Assembly (NCBI GenBank): GCA_029279965.1
Contig: JAJUHJ010000007.1
Coordinates: forward strand, 1-50,532
DNA length: 50,532 nt
Direction: 5' to 3'
Origin: Phyllobacteriaceae bacterium
GTDB lineage: Bacteria > Pseudomonadota > Alphaproteobacteria > Rhizobiales > Rhizobiaceae
Shown: in pieces, positions 1 through 8,678 of the stretch
Position numbering within the stretch: position 1 is the first letter of the stretch
Layout: each line of letters opens with the position of its first letter
Translations under genes and position numbers: made by a program
The notes under the pieces: model-generated
The model's input: only the letters and a program-made list of their open reading frames with translations
What the model was told of the DNA's origin: nothing
The model's database searches: none

Positions 1-762
1 CTATTGGCCGTTCCCGAACTGTATCGCCTGCAATGCTGTTCCGTTCCGCTTCAGCCATGCCTTGCAGCGATCCGTATCGGGACAAAGCTCACGACATAAC
101 GCCCAGAAGCGCGGCCCGTGGTTCATCTCCTTCAGATGCGCCACCTCGTGCGCAACCAGATAGTTGATGACGGCGGGCGGGGCCATCATGATGCGCCAGG
201 AGAAGGACAGCGTTCCGTCAGACGTGCAACTGCCCCAGCGGCTCCTTGTATCGCGATAACGGATCGCCTTTGCACTGCGCCCCACGGCCGCGGTATGTCT
301 GGCCACCAACATTTCGATGTCCTGCCGGGCCTCACGCTTGAGGAAGTCTGCGATGCGCCGCGGCAAATGTCTGCGATCCCCGTTCACGATCAGGGCGGGC
401 GCACCCTCGAAGGTGCTGCAAGCCACGGTGCCACGCCTGCCCGGCTCATGCACGATCAAGTGCGGCATGCCGCGCAGCGGTATCTTTATGCCCGGCCGCA
501 CCAGCGCCTGCTCCGGCAACGTCTTCAGCCGCTCCTCAAGCCAATTCTGATGACGTTCCAGAAAGCGGTCGATCTCTCGTGGCGCGAGCCCCGGCGGCAC
601 GGTCACCCGCAATCCTGTTCCGCCGGGCGCGATGCGCAGCGTCAGCCGCCGGGCGCGGTCGTTCTCCACGACCTTGAGCGGCAACTCCCGCCCGGCCACC
701 TTGTGCGTGCGGTCGGCGGGCGTCACCTTCAAGGCGGCTTTGCGGAAAGGACTGCGCAACAT
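1..762 (-). CDS. YgjP-type (DUF45) M48-like metallopeptidase
   Basis: Predicted cytosolic zinc metallopeptidase of the YgjP/DUF45 (SprT-like) family, 253 aa. Seen: an HEVAH helix at about residues 205-209 followed by NH at 214-215, giving a third metal ligand, and the family motif RWGSC at about 175-179. The stop codon is the first three bases of the window, so the gene is complete. The ORF track extends 115 codons further upstream through the DUF2852 gene and its terminator. I start at the ATG at 762, where family-like sequence begins. No Shine-Dalgarno (SD) sequence precedes it, and TATTCT lies just upstream, so a leaderless start is possible but weak. The cellular substrate of the family is poorly defined. 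Confidence 0.85.
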   Translation of the reverse strand: MLRSPFRKAALKVTPADRTHKVAGRELPLKVVENDRARRLTLRIAPGGTGLRVTVPPGLAPREIDRFLERHQNWLEERLKTLPEQALVRPGIKIPLRGMPHLIVHEPGRRGTVACSTFEGAPALIVNGDRRHLPRRIADFLKREARQDIEMLVARHTAAVGRSAKAIRYRDTRSRWGSCTSDGTLSFSWRIMMAPPAVINYLVAHEVAHLKEMNHGPRFWALCRELCPDTDRCKAWLKRNGTALQAIQFGNGQ

Positions 763-833
763 TCGGGCAGAATACTTGATTCGCCGGATTTCGCATCGGC
801 TGAAGACGGAACGAAAACGCGGGGGGATTCGCG

Positions 834-856
834 AAAACGGCGCCACGAGGGCGCCG
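834..856 (-). terminator. Rho-independent terminator after the DUF2852 gene
   Basis: On the minus strand a perfect 7-bp stem, CGGCGCC/GGCGCCG, with a 5-nt loop is followed by TTTTCG. It lies 27 bp past the DUF2852 stop codon and separates that gene from the metallopeptidase. Confidence 0.65.
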
Positions 857-883
857 CCGCAACTGGTCGTATTGCTGACCGGC

Positions 884-1309
884 TTATCGGACGTCGGTTC
901 CGTCCGTTGTGCCCGGTGCTGGGGCCGGGTTGTTCTTGCGCTCGCGCATGAAGCGGTCGAACTCTTCCTGGTCCTTGGCACGGCGAAGCTCGCGCACATA
1001 CTCGTCAAATTCCTCGCGCATGGCCTCAAGCTTGCGCTGCTCCTCGGCCAGACGCTCCAGCTCCTTCTCGCGCCAGTCGTCAAACGCGACATTGCCGGTG
1101 CGCACATGTGCGCGGGATGCCCTGCGGCAGTTGGAGAACATGCCGTCGGTTGCGCGATTCACTTCACGTTTGAAGTCGCCCAGCCGGTCGCCCCAAAGAA
1201 TATAGGCGAGCATGGCAAGGCCCAACGGCCAGAACAGCATGAAGCCGATCACCATCAGGGCGATCGTTGCCGGCGTCCAGGCAGGACGGATCAATGCGGA
1301 TTGGGTCAT
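884..1309 (-). CDS. DUF2852 membrane protein
   Basis: Short protein of 141 aa that I recognise as DUF2852, a family common in Rhizobiales and of unknown function. Seen: one hydrophobic segment near the N-terminus (about residues 15-38, containing GFMLFWPLGLAMLAY), then a charged stretch rich in Glu, Arg and Lys (about 75-130) likely to form a coiled coil, and a Pro/Ala-rich tail. This suggests one inner-membrane anchor with a cytoplasmic helical tail. The ORF track begins at a TTG two codons upstream. I prefer the ATG at 1309, with GAGGA about 10 nt upstream. It has its own terminator downstream. Confidence 0.8.
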   Translation of the reverse strand: MTQSALIRPAWTPATIALMVIGFMLFWPLGLAMLAYILWGDRLGDFKREVNRATDGMFSNCRRASRAHVRTGNVAFDDWREKELERLAEEQRKLEAMREEFDEYVRELRRAKDQEEFDRFMRERKNNPAPAPGTTDGTDVR

Positions 1310-1428
1310 CGTCAACAGTTCCTCGGATTTGGATCAGGGGCTGCGGCCGCATTAGAAAAATGGGAACGTGCAGATGCTCTTTCAAGGCATGTCGTTCCAA
1401 AAACCCGGCCAGGGGCCAGGCTTTGCCG

Positions 1429-2202
1429 CTATGTTTTCCTGTCCACCATTGATGCCAGTATGCGCAACATCATGTCGATATCCTGCGGCCGCGACAGGCG
1501 GTGATCGCCGTCGCGGATCAGAGACAGCGTGACGTCATCCGCAGGCAGATGCTCGACCAGCCGCATGGCGTGGCTGTAAGGTACATCCGGATCGGCCATT
1601 CCCTGAAGAATGTGCACCGGGCAATGGGTATCGATGATCCCCTCCAGCACCCTGTTGGCGCGCCCGTCATCGAAGAGCGCTTTCGTATAGATGTTCGGCT
1701 CATCCGAATATTCGGAAGTCTCCTCGAAATATCCTTGCGCCTCCAGCGCCCGGCGCTGTGCGTCGGTCAGTTCCGGCTCCATGAGTTCGACGGTGAAATC
1801 CGGCGCGGGAGCAAGCAGCATGAGACCGGCGACGCGCTCCCCTTCGCCGGCTTTTTGAAGTTCCTGCACCATGCGCAGCGCGATCCATCCGCCCATGGAA
1901 GACCCCACCAGAACCTGTCGGCCCTTGGTGAAGCGGCGGAAGACGGCAAGGCTTTCTTCCAGCCAGCGTGAAATCGTCCCTTCGGTGAACTCACCGGCCG
2001 ATTCCCCATGGCCGGAATAATCGTGCCGCGTGGCGGCAAGGCCGTGCTCGCCCGCCCAGGCATCGAGGGCGGCGGCCTTGGTGCCCATCATGTCGGAACG
2101 ATAGCCGCCAAGCCACACGATCCCCGGTTCACGCCCGGGGCGATGGCGCACCGCGATGGCAATTCCTCCTACATCGATTTGGGTGGCTTCGTGCCGATCC
2201 AT
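1429..2202 (-). CDS. alpha/beta hydrolase (ABHD10-like serine hydrolase)
   Basis: Predicted cytosolic serine hydrolase of 257 aa with an alpha/beta fold. Seen: nucleophile elbow GSSMGG with Ser102, a likely catalytic acid in GMADPDVPYS (about residues 201-210), and a catalytic His in DGDHRLS (about 234). The N-terminal WLGGYRSDMMG stretch resembles the ABHD10/acyl-protein thioesterase-like branch, so an esterase or thioesterase role is likely; the substrate is unknown. The start at 2202 is supported by AGGAGG five bases upstream. The ORF track start 17 codons earlier lacks this. It is divergent from infC. Confidence 0.85.
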   Translation of the reverse strand: MDRHEATQIDVGGIAIAVRHRPGREPGIVWLGGYRSDMMGTKAAALDAWAGEHGLAATRHDYSGHGESAGEFTEGTISRWLEESLAVFRRFTKGRQVLVGSSMGGWIALRMVQELQKAGEGERVAGLMLLAPAPDFTVELMEPELTDAQRRALEAQGYFEETSEYSDEPNIYTKALFDDGRANRVLEGIIDTHCPVHILQGMADPDVPYSHAMRLVEHLPADDVTLSLIRDGDHRLSRPQDIDMMLRILASMVDRKT

Positions 2203-2306
2203 GACATCCTCCTGTGCTGCCCGTTCTCTCTTTTCCCGGCCTGTCCAGCGCATTTCGCAGCTGTTTTCACCCGCATCCGGCGTGATTCTTGCGCCCGGTT
2301 ATGCTA

Positions 2307-2336
2307 TTGACACGAGACCCGGCAAGCCCACATAGC
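2307..2336 (+). promoter_or_regulatory. likely sigma-70 promoter of infC
   Basis: A perfect TTGACA at 2307-2312 is followed after 18 bp by CATAGC (a weak match to the -10 box, 3 of 6). Alphaproteobacterial housekeeping promoters often have a strong -35 and a loose -10. A start near 2343 would leave a leader of about 50 nt before the AUU codon, with a small CTTGC/GCAAG hairpin in it. Confidence 0.5.
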
Positions 2337-2391
2337 CATCCGCTTGCTCTCGGGGGCAAGAATATCGCCAACAATTGAGGAGATAACGACC

Positions 2392-2928
2392 ATTCGCAGA
2401 CCATTCAAAGCACCGCCGACCGTAAAGGAAGGCCCGCGTGCCAATCGTGAGATCCGGGTTCCACGGGTTCAACTCATCGACGACGAAGGTAACAATCGCG
2501 GCATTATCGCGACTGACGAGGCGCTGCGCACGGCTGAAGAGGCCGGCCTCGATCTCATCGAGGTATCGCCCAATGCAGACCCGCCGGTCTGCAAGATCGG
2601 CGATCTCGGCAGGATGAAATATCTGAGCCAGAAGAAAGCCGCCGAAGCCCGCAAGAAGCAGAAGACCATCGAGGTCAAAGAAATCAAGATGCGGCCGAAC
2701 ATCGATAGCCACGACTATGAGGTGAAGATGCGTGCCGTGCGCCGTTTCTTTGAAGAAGGCGACAAGGTCAAGCTGACGCTGCGCTTTCGCGGCCGCGAGA
2801 TGGCCCATCTGGAGCTTGGCATGAAGCTTCTCAACCGTGTCCGCGAGGATGTGGGGGAAATCGCCAAGGTCGAGGCCGAGCCGAAGCTCGAGGGCCGGCA
2901 GATGATGATGGTTCTGGCACCGCGTTGA
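2392..2928 (+). CDS. infC: translation initiation factor IF-3, AUU start
   Basis: IF-3, 178 aa, binds the 30S subunit, discriminates against wrong start codons and prevents premature 50S joining. Seen: the N-domain start [15 protein letters not shown], a lysine-rich linker ([20 protein letters not shown]), and a C-domain ending [16 protein letters not shown], all typical of rhizobial IF-3. No ATG, GTG or TTG fits the family N-terminus. The ORF track start is a TTG at 2344. The matching residue is an ATT at 2392, with GAGGAG ending 9 nt upstream. Rare AUU-type start codons are a known feature of infC and let IF-3 repress its own translation. It heads the infC-rpmI-rplT cluster. Confidence 0.93.
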   Translation: MRRPFKAPPTVKEGPRANREIRVPRVQLIDDEGNNRGIIATDEALRTAEEAGLDLIEVSPNADPPVCKIGDLGRMKYLSQKKAAEARKKQKTIEVKEIKMRPNIDSHDYEVKMRAVRRFFEEGDKVKLTLRFRGREMAHLELGMKLLNRVREDVGEIAKVEAEPKLEGRQMMMVLAPR

Positions 2929-2983
2929 TCTGCGGCGCAAAGCGCGCTGAGCATCGCGGGGAACACCGTTGGCATGGTGACGG

Positions 2984-3012
2984 TTGCGCTTTGCAGCGGC
3001 CGTCGGTATAAG
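2984..3012 (+). promoter_or_regulatory. internal promoter for rpmI-rplT
   Basis: TTGCGC at 2984-2989, a 17-bp spacer, and TATAAG at 3007-3012 (5 of 6 to the -10 consensus). It sits in the 195-bp infC-rpmI gap and predicts a transcript start near 3019 with a 105-nt leader. One arm of a perfect 9-bp inverted repeat (GCAAAGCGC at 2937-2945 and its complement at 2986-2994) overlaps the -35 box. Confidence 0.6.
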
Positions 3013-3025
3013 GTCGCGTTTTCGT

Positions 3026-3106
3026 GAGCCGCCCGGCAGGGCATGCCGTGGCGGTTCCTAATGCTTCGGGCTCGCCGCCCGGAAAAAGAACAAGCGCCAC
3101 CGGCGC
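3026..3106 (+). promoter_or_regulatory. structured 5' leader of rpmI (three hairpins)
   Basis: Three consecutive stem-loops lie between the internal promoter and rpmI. Hairpin 1 (3026-3057) has 13 pairs with a single bulged T and loop GGGCA. Hairpin 2 (3067-3081) is CGGGC/GCCCG. Hairpin 3 (3094-3106) is GCGCC/GGCGC. In E. coli and Bacillus, ribosomal protein L20 represses this operon by binding a leader RNA. These hairpins may play that role here, which is inference. Confidence 0.45.
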
Positions 3107-3123
3107 AGATTTGGAGAAGCAAA

Positions 3124-3324
3124 ATGCCCAAGATGAAGACCAAGTCTTCCGTCAAGAAGCGGTTCAAGGTAACCGCCACCGGCAGAGTCAAAGTGCAGGC
3201 CGCGGGCAAGCGGCACGGCATGATCAAACGTTCCAACAAGTTCATCCGCAATGCGCGGGGCACGATGGTGCTTTCCGATCCCGATACGAAGATCGTGAAG
3301 CAGTTCATGCCCTACAGCCGCTAA
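3124..3324 (+). CDS. rpmI: 50S ribosomal protein L35
   Basis: Ribosomal protein bL35, 66 aa, the expected length, very basic. Seen: the conserved start [17 protein letters not shown] and the central [12 protein letters not shown]. The ATG at 3124 has GGAG about 8 nt upstream. The ORF track start at 3043 runs through leader hairpins and is not used. It lies 33 bp before rplT, in the order infC-rpmI-rplT conserved across bacteria. Confidence 0.97.
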   Translation: MPKMKTKSSVKKRFKVTATGRVKVQAAGKRHGMIKRSNKFIRNARGTMVLSDPDTKIVKQFMPYSR

Positions 3325-3357
3325 GCGGATCGAGGAACAGTTTAAGGAGATCATGTC

Positions 3358-3759
3358 ATGGCACGTGTGAAAAGGGGCGTTACCGCCCACGCCAAGCACA
3401 AGAAGGTTCTGAAATCCGCCAAGGGCTTTTACGGACGCCGCAAGAACACCATTCGCGTCGCCAAGCAGGCGGTTGAGAAGTCGCTTCAGTACGCCTATCG
3501 CTACCGCAAGGCGCGCAAGCGCAATTTCCGGGCGCTGTGGGTTCAGCGCATCAATGCCGCCGCGCGCGAGCATGGGCTGACCTACGGGCGCTTCATCGAC
3601 GGGCTGAACAAGGCCGGCGTCGAGATCGACCGCAAGGTGCTGGCCGACATGGCCGTGCACGAGCCGCAGGCATTTGCCGCGCTCGTGGACAAGTCGAAAG
3701 GCGCCTTGGAGTACCTGAAGAACACAACGCCAAACGCATTTGAGAGCGCTGTCGGCTAG
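3358..3759 (+). CDS. rplT: 50S ribosomal protein L20
   Basis: Ribosomal protein bL20, 133 aa, needed early in 50S assembly and the usual autoregulator of the rpmI-rplT unit. Seen: [19 protein letters not shown] at the N-terminus, then [20 protein letters not shown], a basic helical region, and the globular RNA-binding half with [19 protein letters not shown]. An AAGGAG-type SD precedes the start. A Rho-independent terminator follows before pheS. Confidence 0.97.
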   Translation: MARVKRGVTAHAKHKKVLKSAKGFYGRRKNTIRVAKQAVEKSLQYAYRYRKARKRNFRALWVQRINAAAREHGLTYGRFIDGLNKAGVEIDRKVLADMAVHEPQAFAALVDKSKGALEYLKNTTPNAFESAVG

Positions 3760-3791
3760 CCAGCGCTCCCGAAGCAGAGCAGATTTTCGGG

Positions 3792-3824
3792 AACCCGCGC
3801 TGGCTGGGCTGGCGCGGGTTTTTT
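3792..3824 (+). terminator. Rho-independent terminator between rplT and pheS
   Basis: Perfect 9-bp stem AACCCGCGC/GCGCGGGTT with an 11-nt loop, running into a T tract (TTTTTT counting the stem end). It ends the ribosomal unit and could also attenuate read-through into pheST. I saw no Phe-rich leader peptide. Confidence 0.8.
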
Positions 3825-3877
3825 CATGATCGGAGAATAAGGGGCGGCTCGGCCCGGTGCCGGGGATAGAGGAAAAT

Positions 3878-4963
3878 ATGGACGACCTGGACCAACTGGA
3901 AAAATCGATCCTGGAAGAGATCTCGGCGGCCGGCGACGAGCAGGCGCTGGAAAATGTGCGTATCTCCGCACTCGGCAAGAAGGGCACAATCTCCGAGAAG
4001 CTGAAAACGCTTGGCGCCATGACACCCCAGGAACGGCAAGTCATGGGTCCGGCCATCAATGGCCTCAAGAGCCGCGTCAGCGACGCGTTGAGCGTCCGCC
4101 GTTCGGCGCTGCGCGATGCGGCGATCGCCGCCCGGCTGGAGCGCGAGAAAGTGGACGTGACGCTGCCGGTCCCTCGCGCGCCGGCCGAGCGCGGCCGCAT
4201 CCACCCCATCACGCAGGTGATTGACGAGATCACCGCCATCTTCGGCGATCTCGGCTTCTCGATCGCCGAGGGCCCCGACATCGAGACGGACCATTACAAT
4301 TTCACCGCGCTCAATTTTCCCGAGGGCCATCCCGCCCGCGAAATGCACGACACTTTCTTCTTCGAGCCGGATGAAAAAGGCGAACGCAAGCTTTTGCGCA
4401 CGCATACGTCCCCTGTGCAGATCCGCACGATGGAAGCGCAGAAGCCACCGATCCGCATCATCATACCCGGGAAGACCTACCGCGCGGATTCGGATGCCAC
4501 TCACACACCGATGTTTCACCAGCTCGAAGGTCTGGTGATCGACAAGACGGCCAACATCGCCAACATGAAATGGGTGCTGACCGAGTTCTGCAAAGCCTAT
4601 TTCGAGGTGCCGCAGCTTACCATGCGCTTCCGGCCAAGCTTCTTTCCTTTCACGGAGCCGAGCTTGGAGGTGGACATACAGTGCGACCGCTCTCGCCCCG
4701 GAGAAGTGCGTTTTGGCGAGGGCAAGGACTGGATGGAGATTCTGGGCTGCGGCATGGTGCATCCCAACGTGCTGCGTCATGGCGGGCTGGATCCGGACGA
4801 GTATCAGGGCTTCGCCTGGGGCATGGGCATCGACCGCATCGCCATGCTGAAATACGGGATGCCTGATCTTCGCGCCTTTTTTGATGCCGATGTTCGCTGG
4901 CTTCAGCACTACGGCTTCCGCCCTCTTGATCTGCCGACGCTGTTCGGCGGATTGAGCAGCTGA
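3878..4963 (+). CDS. pheS: phenylalanyl-tRNA synthetase alpha subunit
   Basis: Catalytic alpha subunit of the alpha2-beta2 class II enzyme that charges tRNA-Phe, 361 aa. Seen: an N-terminal coiled-coil region (about residues 1-90), then the class II core with motif 2 around [14 protein letters not shown] and motif 3 at [17 protein letters not shown]. The phenylalanine-pocket region [11 protein letters not shown] is present. I use the ATG at 3878 with AGAGGA upstream. The GTG at 3857 in the ORF track has no SD. pheT starts 26 bp downstream, giving the usual pheST pair. Confidence 0.96.
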   Translation: MDDLDQLEKSILEEISAAGDEQALENVRISALGKKGTISEKLKTLGAMTPQERQVMGPAINGLKSRVSDALSVRRSALRDAAIAARLEREKVDVTLPVPRAPAERGRIHPITQVIDEITAIFGDLGFSIAEGPDIETDHYNFTALNFPEGHPAREMHDTFFFEPDEKGERKLLRTHTSPVQIRTMEAQKPPIRIIIPGKTYRADSDATHTPMFHQLEGLVIDKTANIANMKWVLTEFCKAYFEVPQLTMRFRPSFFPFTEPSLEVDIQCDRSRPGEVRFGEGKDWMEILGCGMVHPNVLRHGGLDPDEYQGFAWGMGIDRIAMLKYGMPDLRAFFDADVRWLQHYGFRPLDLPTLFGGLSS

Positions 4964-4989
4964 TTTTATTCCAGGCAGGTTGAACGACA

Positions 4990-7395
4990 ATGAAATTCAC
5001 TCTCTCCTGGCTCAAGGAGCACCTTGAAACCGAGGCCACGCTCGACGAGATCGTGGAAACGCTGACCATGATCGGGCTCGAGGTCGAGTCCGTCGATGAC
5101 AAGGCTGCGCTGAAGCCCTTTGTCATCGCCAAGGTGCTGACGGCGGAAAAACATCCCGATGCCGACAGGCTGAAGGTGCTTTCGGTTGACACAGGCAGCG
5201 GCGCCCCGGTGCAGGTGGTCTGCGGCGCCCCTAACGCGCGTGCGGGCCTTATCGGCGCCTTCGCCGCGCCCGGCACCTACGTGCCCGGCATCGACACAAC
5301 GCTTGCGGTTGGAAAGATCCGTGGCGTGGAAAGCCATGGCATGATGTGTTCCGAACGCGAGTTGCAGCTTTCGGACGAGCACACCGGCATCATCGACCTT
5401 GCCGAGGATGCGCCGGTGGGCAAGTCCTTTGCCGAATGGGCAAAACTCGACGATCCCGTCATTGAAATCGGGCTGACGCCCAACCGGCCTGACTGCACGG
5501 GCGTCCACGGCATCGCGCGCGACCTTGCCGCCGCCGGCCTCGGCACGCTCAAGAACGGTGCGGTGGAGCCGGTAAAGGGTGTGGGCGAATGCCCGGTGAA
5601 CGTCACCATCGAGGCGCCTGAATTGTGCCCCGGATTCGCGCTCAGGCTCGTGCGTGGCGTGAAGAACGGCCCATCGCCACGATGGCTGCAGCAGCGGCTG
5701 ATTGCCATCGGGCTTCGCCCCATCAATGCGCTGGTGGACATTACGAACTACATCACCTTCGACCGCGGGCGGCCACTGCACGTGTTCGATGCTGCCAAGG
5801 TGAAGGGTGATCTCGTCATCCGCCGCGCCAAGAAAGGCGAGACGGTTCTGGCGCTCGACGCGCGCGAATATGAGCTGAACGAGCAGGTTTGCGTGATCGC
5901 CGATCAGAGCGGCGTGGAATCCATTGCCGGCGTTATGGGCGGCGAGGCATCCGGCTGTGACGAGACAACGACGGACGTGCTGATCGAGTCGGCGCTCTGG
6001 GACCCTCTCAACATCGCACGCACGGGGCGCGATCTCGGCATCATCACCGACGCCCGCTACCGTTTCGAGCGCGGCGTCGATCCGGAGTTCATGGTGCCGG
6101 GCCTGGAACTGGCGACGCGCATGGTGCTCGACCTGTGCGGCGGCGAGACCTCTGGAGCACGCGTGGTCGGGTATAAAGGCCACACGCCGAAGGTCGTCTC
6201 CTTTCCCACCGCCGAGGTGAAGCGGCTGACCGGCCTGGATGTCCCGCGCGAGGAGAGCCTTGCCATACTTTCCCGCCTCGGTTTCGAGCCTCAGGGCAGC
6301 GATGATGTGGTTGACGTCACCGTTCCCTCATGGCGTCCGGATGTCGACGGCAAGGCCGATCTCGTTGAAGAGGTCATGCGCATTCACGGCGTAAATCAAA
6401 TCGAGCCGCAGGTGATGGTTTCGAAGGATACGGTCGGCGGCCGCATTCTTACGGCAAGCCAGATCCGCATGCGGGCGGCAAAGCGTGCGCTCGGTGTGCG
6501 CGGCATGATGGAAGCCGTCACCTGGTCCTTCATCGCGGAGGAGCATGCGCGCCTGTTTTCCGGGAACCGCAAGCTAATCAAGCTTGCCAACCCGATCACG
6601 TCCGACATGTCCACCATGCGGCCTTCGCTGTTGCCGGGATTGATCGCCGCCGCGCAGCGCAATGCCGATCGCGGTTTTGCCGATGTGGCGCTGTTCGAGG
6701 TCTCCGGCGCCTATGAAGGCGACCGGGCGGAGGACCAGCGCCGCGTCGCGGCGGGCGTCCGCCGCGGTACGGCGCGGCTGGAGGCGCGGGGTCGCCACTG
6801 GTCGGGCAATGCCGCGCCCGTCGATGTGTTCGAGGCCAAGGCTGACGCGCTGGCGGTGCTCGAAGCCTGTGGCGCGCCGGTGGACAAGTTGCAGATCGAG
6901 GCCGGCGGGCCGGAGTGGTATCATCCAGGCCGTTCCGGCACGGTCAAGCTCGGGCCGAAGATCATTCTTGCCACCTTCGGCGAGTTCCATCCGAAAACGC
7001 TGGAGACGATGGATGTCTCAGGACCGCTCTGCGGATTCGAGATCTTCATCGACGCGATTCCCGAGCCGAAAGCTCGCGCCACCCGCACCAAGTCGCGTCT
7101 TGACCTTTCGCCGTTCCAGGCGGTCAAGCGCGATTTCGCCTTCGTGGTGGACAACACCGTCGAGGCCACGCACCTGACGCGCGCTGCGGCCGCCGCCGAC
7201 AAAAAGCTGATCAGCGACGTCAGCGTGTTCGATGTCTTCGAAGGCCCCTCCCTGGGAGAGGGGAAGAAGTCCATAGCGATCGAGGTCACGATCCAGCCGA
7301 CCGAGCGCACGCTCACAGACGAAGATTTTGAGGCGCTGGCCGGGCGTATCGTGGAAAATATCGGCAAACAGACCGGCGGTGTCTTGCGCTCCTGA
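4990..7395 (+). CDS. pheT: phenylalanyl-tRNA synthetase beta subunit
   Basis: Beta subunit of PheRS, 801 aa, the normal bacterial length. Seen in order: the N-terminal [13 protein letters not shown] segment, an EMAP/OB-fold tRNA-binding domain at about residues 40-150 ([17 protein letters not shown]), the B3/B4 editing domain, the B5 domain, a catalytic-like core, and the C-terminal anticodon-binding domain beginning near [17 protein letters not shown]. No frameshift or gap is visible. It converges on gshB. Confidence 0.96.
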   Translation: MKFTLSWLKEHLETEATLDEIVETLTMIGLEVESVDDKAALKPFVIAKVLTAEKHPDADRLKVLSVDTGSGAPVQVVCGAPNARAGLIGAFAAPGTYVPGIDTTLAVGKIRGVESHGMMCSERELQLSDEHTGIIDLAEDAPVGKSFAEWAKLDDPVIEIGLTPNRPDCTGVHGIARDLAAAGLGTLKNGAVEPVKGVGECPVNVTIEAPELCPGFALRLVRGVKNGPSPRWLQQRLIAIGLRPINALVDITNYITFDRGRPLHVFDAAKVKGDLVIRRAKKGETVLALDAREYELNEQVCVIADQSGVESIAGVMGGEASGCDETTTDVLIESALWDPLNIARTGRDLGIITDARYRFERGVDPEFMVPGLELATRMVLDLCGGETSGARVVGYKGHTPKVVSFPTAEVKRLTGLDVPREESLAILSRLGFEPQGSDDVVDVTVPSWRPDVDGKADLVEEVMRIHGVNQIEPQVMVSKDTVGGRILTASQIRMRAAKRALGVRGMMEAVTWSFIAEEHARLFSGNRKLIKLANPITSDMSTMRPSLLPGLIAAAQRNADRGFADVALFEVSGAYEGDRAEDQRRVAAGVRRGTARLEARGRHWSGNAAPVDVFEAKADALAVLEACGAPVDKLQIEAGGPEWYHPGRSGTVKLGPKIILATFGEFHPKTLETMDVSGPLCGFEIFIDAIPEPKARATRTKSRLDLSPFQAVKRDFAFVVDNTVEATHLTRAAAAADKKLISDVSVFDVFEGPSLGEGKKSIAIEVTIQPTERTLTDEDFEALAGRIVENIGKQTGGVLRS

Positions 7396-7500
7396 CGGGC
7401 AAAAACGAGAAACGATGCAGGCGCAGGGTGAACAATTCTGCGCTTCTGCCTCACGAGCGTTTCCGATCAAAAGGAGAACTTTTCGTGAACCTCCCAACCC

Positions 7501-7520
7501 GCAACCATATCATAGGTTGC
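7501..7520. terminator. weak hairpin between convergent pheT and gshB
   Basis: GCAACC/GGTTGC, a perfect 6-bp stem with loop ATATCATA, in the 155-bp gap between two convergent genes. It has no T tract on either side, so it is at best a weak or Rho-assisted end. Nothing else is visible in this gap. Confidence 0.25.
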
Positions 7521-7550
7521 ATCCGGTTGTAGAGGCGGAACATGGAGAGC

Positions 7551-8498
7551 CTATCTCGCCCCCCGGCGTGCCTCCACCGCATCCCAGAAGAGCGCGGCAA
7601 TATCGGCGCCGCCGAACTTCGCCACCTCACGAACACCAGTGGGCGACGTTACATTGATCTCCGTGAGATAGTCGCCGATCACGTCAATCCCCACCAGGAT
7701 GAATCCGCGCTCCTTGAGTGCCGGACCAATACGCGCGCATATTTCGCGTTCGCGCGGTGTGATCCCGGCCGGCTCCGCGCGTCCGCCCACATGCATGTTG
7801 GAACGTGAATCATGCTCGGCGGGCACACGATTGATGGCACCCACAGGCTCGCCCTCTATCAGCAGGATGCGCTTGTCCCCGCCGCGAACCTCCTTCAAAT
7901 AACGTTGAACGATGTATGGCTCGCGGAACATCTGTTCAAAGAGCTCCAGAAGCGCCGCCAGGTTCCGATCAGCTTCCTGCAGGTGGAAAATACCGGCCCC
8001 GCCATTGCCGTAGAGCGGCTTGACGATGATGTCCCCGTGCTGCTTGCGGAAAGCGTCGACTTCCTTCGGATCGCGCGTGATCAGCGTTTCCGGCATCAGG
8101 TCCGGGAACTCGGTGACGAATATCTTTTCCGGGCTGTTGCGGACCCAGACGGGGTCGTTGACGACAAGCGTTTGAGGATGGATGCGCTCCAGAATGTGGG
8201 TGGTGGTGATATAGTGCATGTCAAACGGCGGGTCCTGCCGCAACAGCACCACATCCATCTCCGTCAGGTCGGCCGAACGCGGCTCACCTAGCGTGAAATG
8301 ATTGCCCGGCTCGTCGCGTACCTGCAGCGCCTCGACCGTGGCGATTGCCCGGCTGTCCCGCTGCGACAGGCGATCGGGCGTGTAATGCCACAGGGCGTGC
8401 CCCCGCCGCTCTGCCTCCAGCGCCAGGGCGAAGGTGGTGTCACCGGCGATCGAGACCGTCGAAATATGATCCATCTGGATGGCAATTTTGAGCGACAT
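7551..8498 (-). CDS. gshB: glutathione synthase
   Basis: ATP-grasp enzyme joining gamma-glutamylcysteine and glycine to make glutathione, 315 aa, typical of the proteobacterial GshB. Seen: N-terminal KIAIQMDHI, the substrate region [18 protein letters not shown], the ATP-grasp lysine segment [17 protein letters not shown], and the C-terminal [12 protein letters not shown]. Start at 8498 with GAGGAG nine bases upstream; the ORF track start is 36 codons too early. A TTGACA at 8568-8573 on the minus strand could be its -35 box, but no good -10 follows. It is divergent from the GGDEF-EAL gene. Confidence 0.95.
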   Translation of the reverse strand: MSLKIAIQMDHISTVSIAGDTTFALALEAERRGHALWHYTPDRLSQRDSRAIATVEALQVRDEPGNHFTLGEPRSADLTEMDVVLLRQDPPFDMHYITTTHILERIHPQTLVVNDPVWVRNSPEKIFVTEFPDLMPETLITRDPKEVDAFRKQHGDIIVKPLYGNGGAGIFHLQEADRNLAALLELFEQMFREPYIVQRYLKEVRGGDKRILLIEGEPVGAINRVPAEHDSRSNMHVGGRAEPAGITPREREICARIGPALKERGFILVGIDVIGDYLTEINVTSPTGVREVAKFGGADIAALFWDAVEARRGAR

Positions 8499-8678
8499 GC
8501 GAAGGCTCTCCTCGTGCGGAACTTGATTCTTGCCGCGCCGGCGCAGATGACGTCGCCCCGGCTTTTCTGTCAAGCATCGGGTTGGGCTGCTGCCTCCGCA
8601 CCACATAGACCAGTAATCTGTAACGAAAGGTCCGAAGTGAGTGCAATGTTACCATTCATAAAGGGTTAGCCTGCATCT

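Noticed and set aside
1370-1410. EcfG promoter between the DUF2852 and hydrolase genes (GGAACG...CGTTCC)
   Set aside because: The spacing between GGAAC and CGTT is about 25 bp on either strand instead of 16-17.
3824-4990. 388-aa minus-strand ORF over pheS
   Set aside because: Shadow of pheS. It is His/Arg-rich with no domain, and crosses both gene ends.
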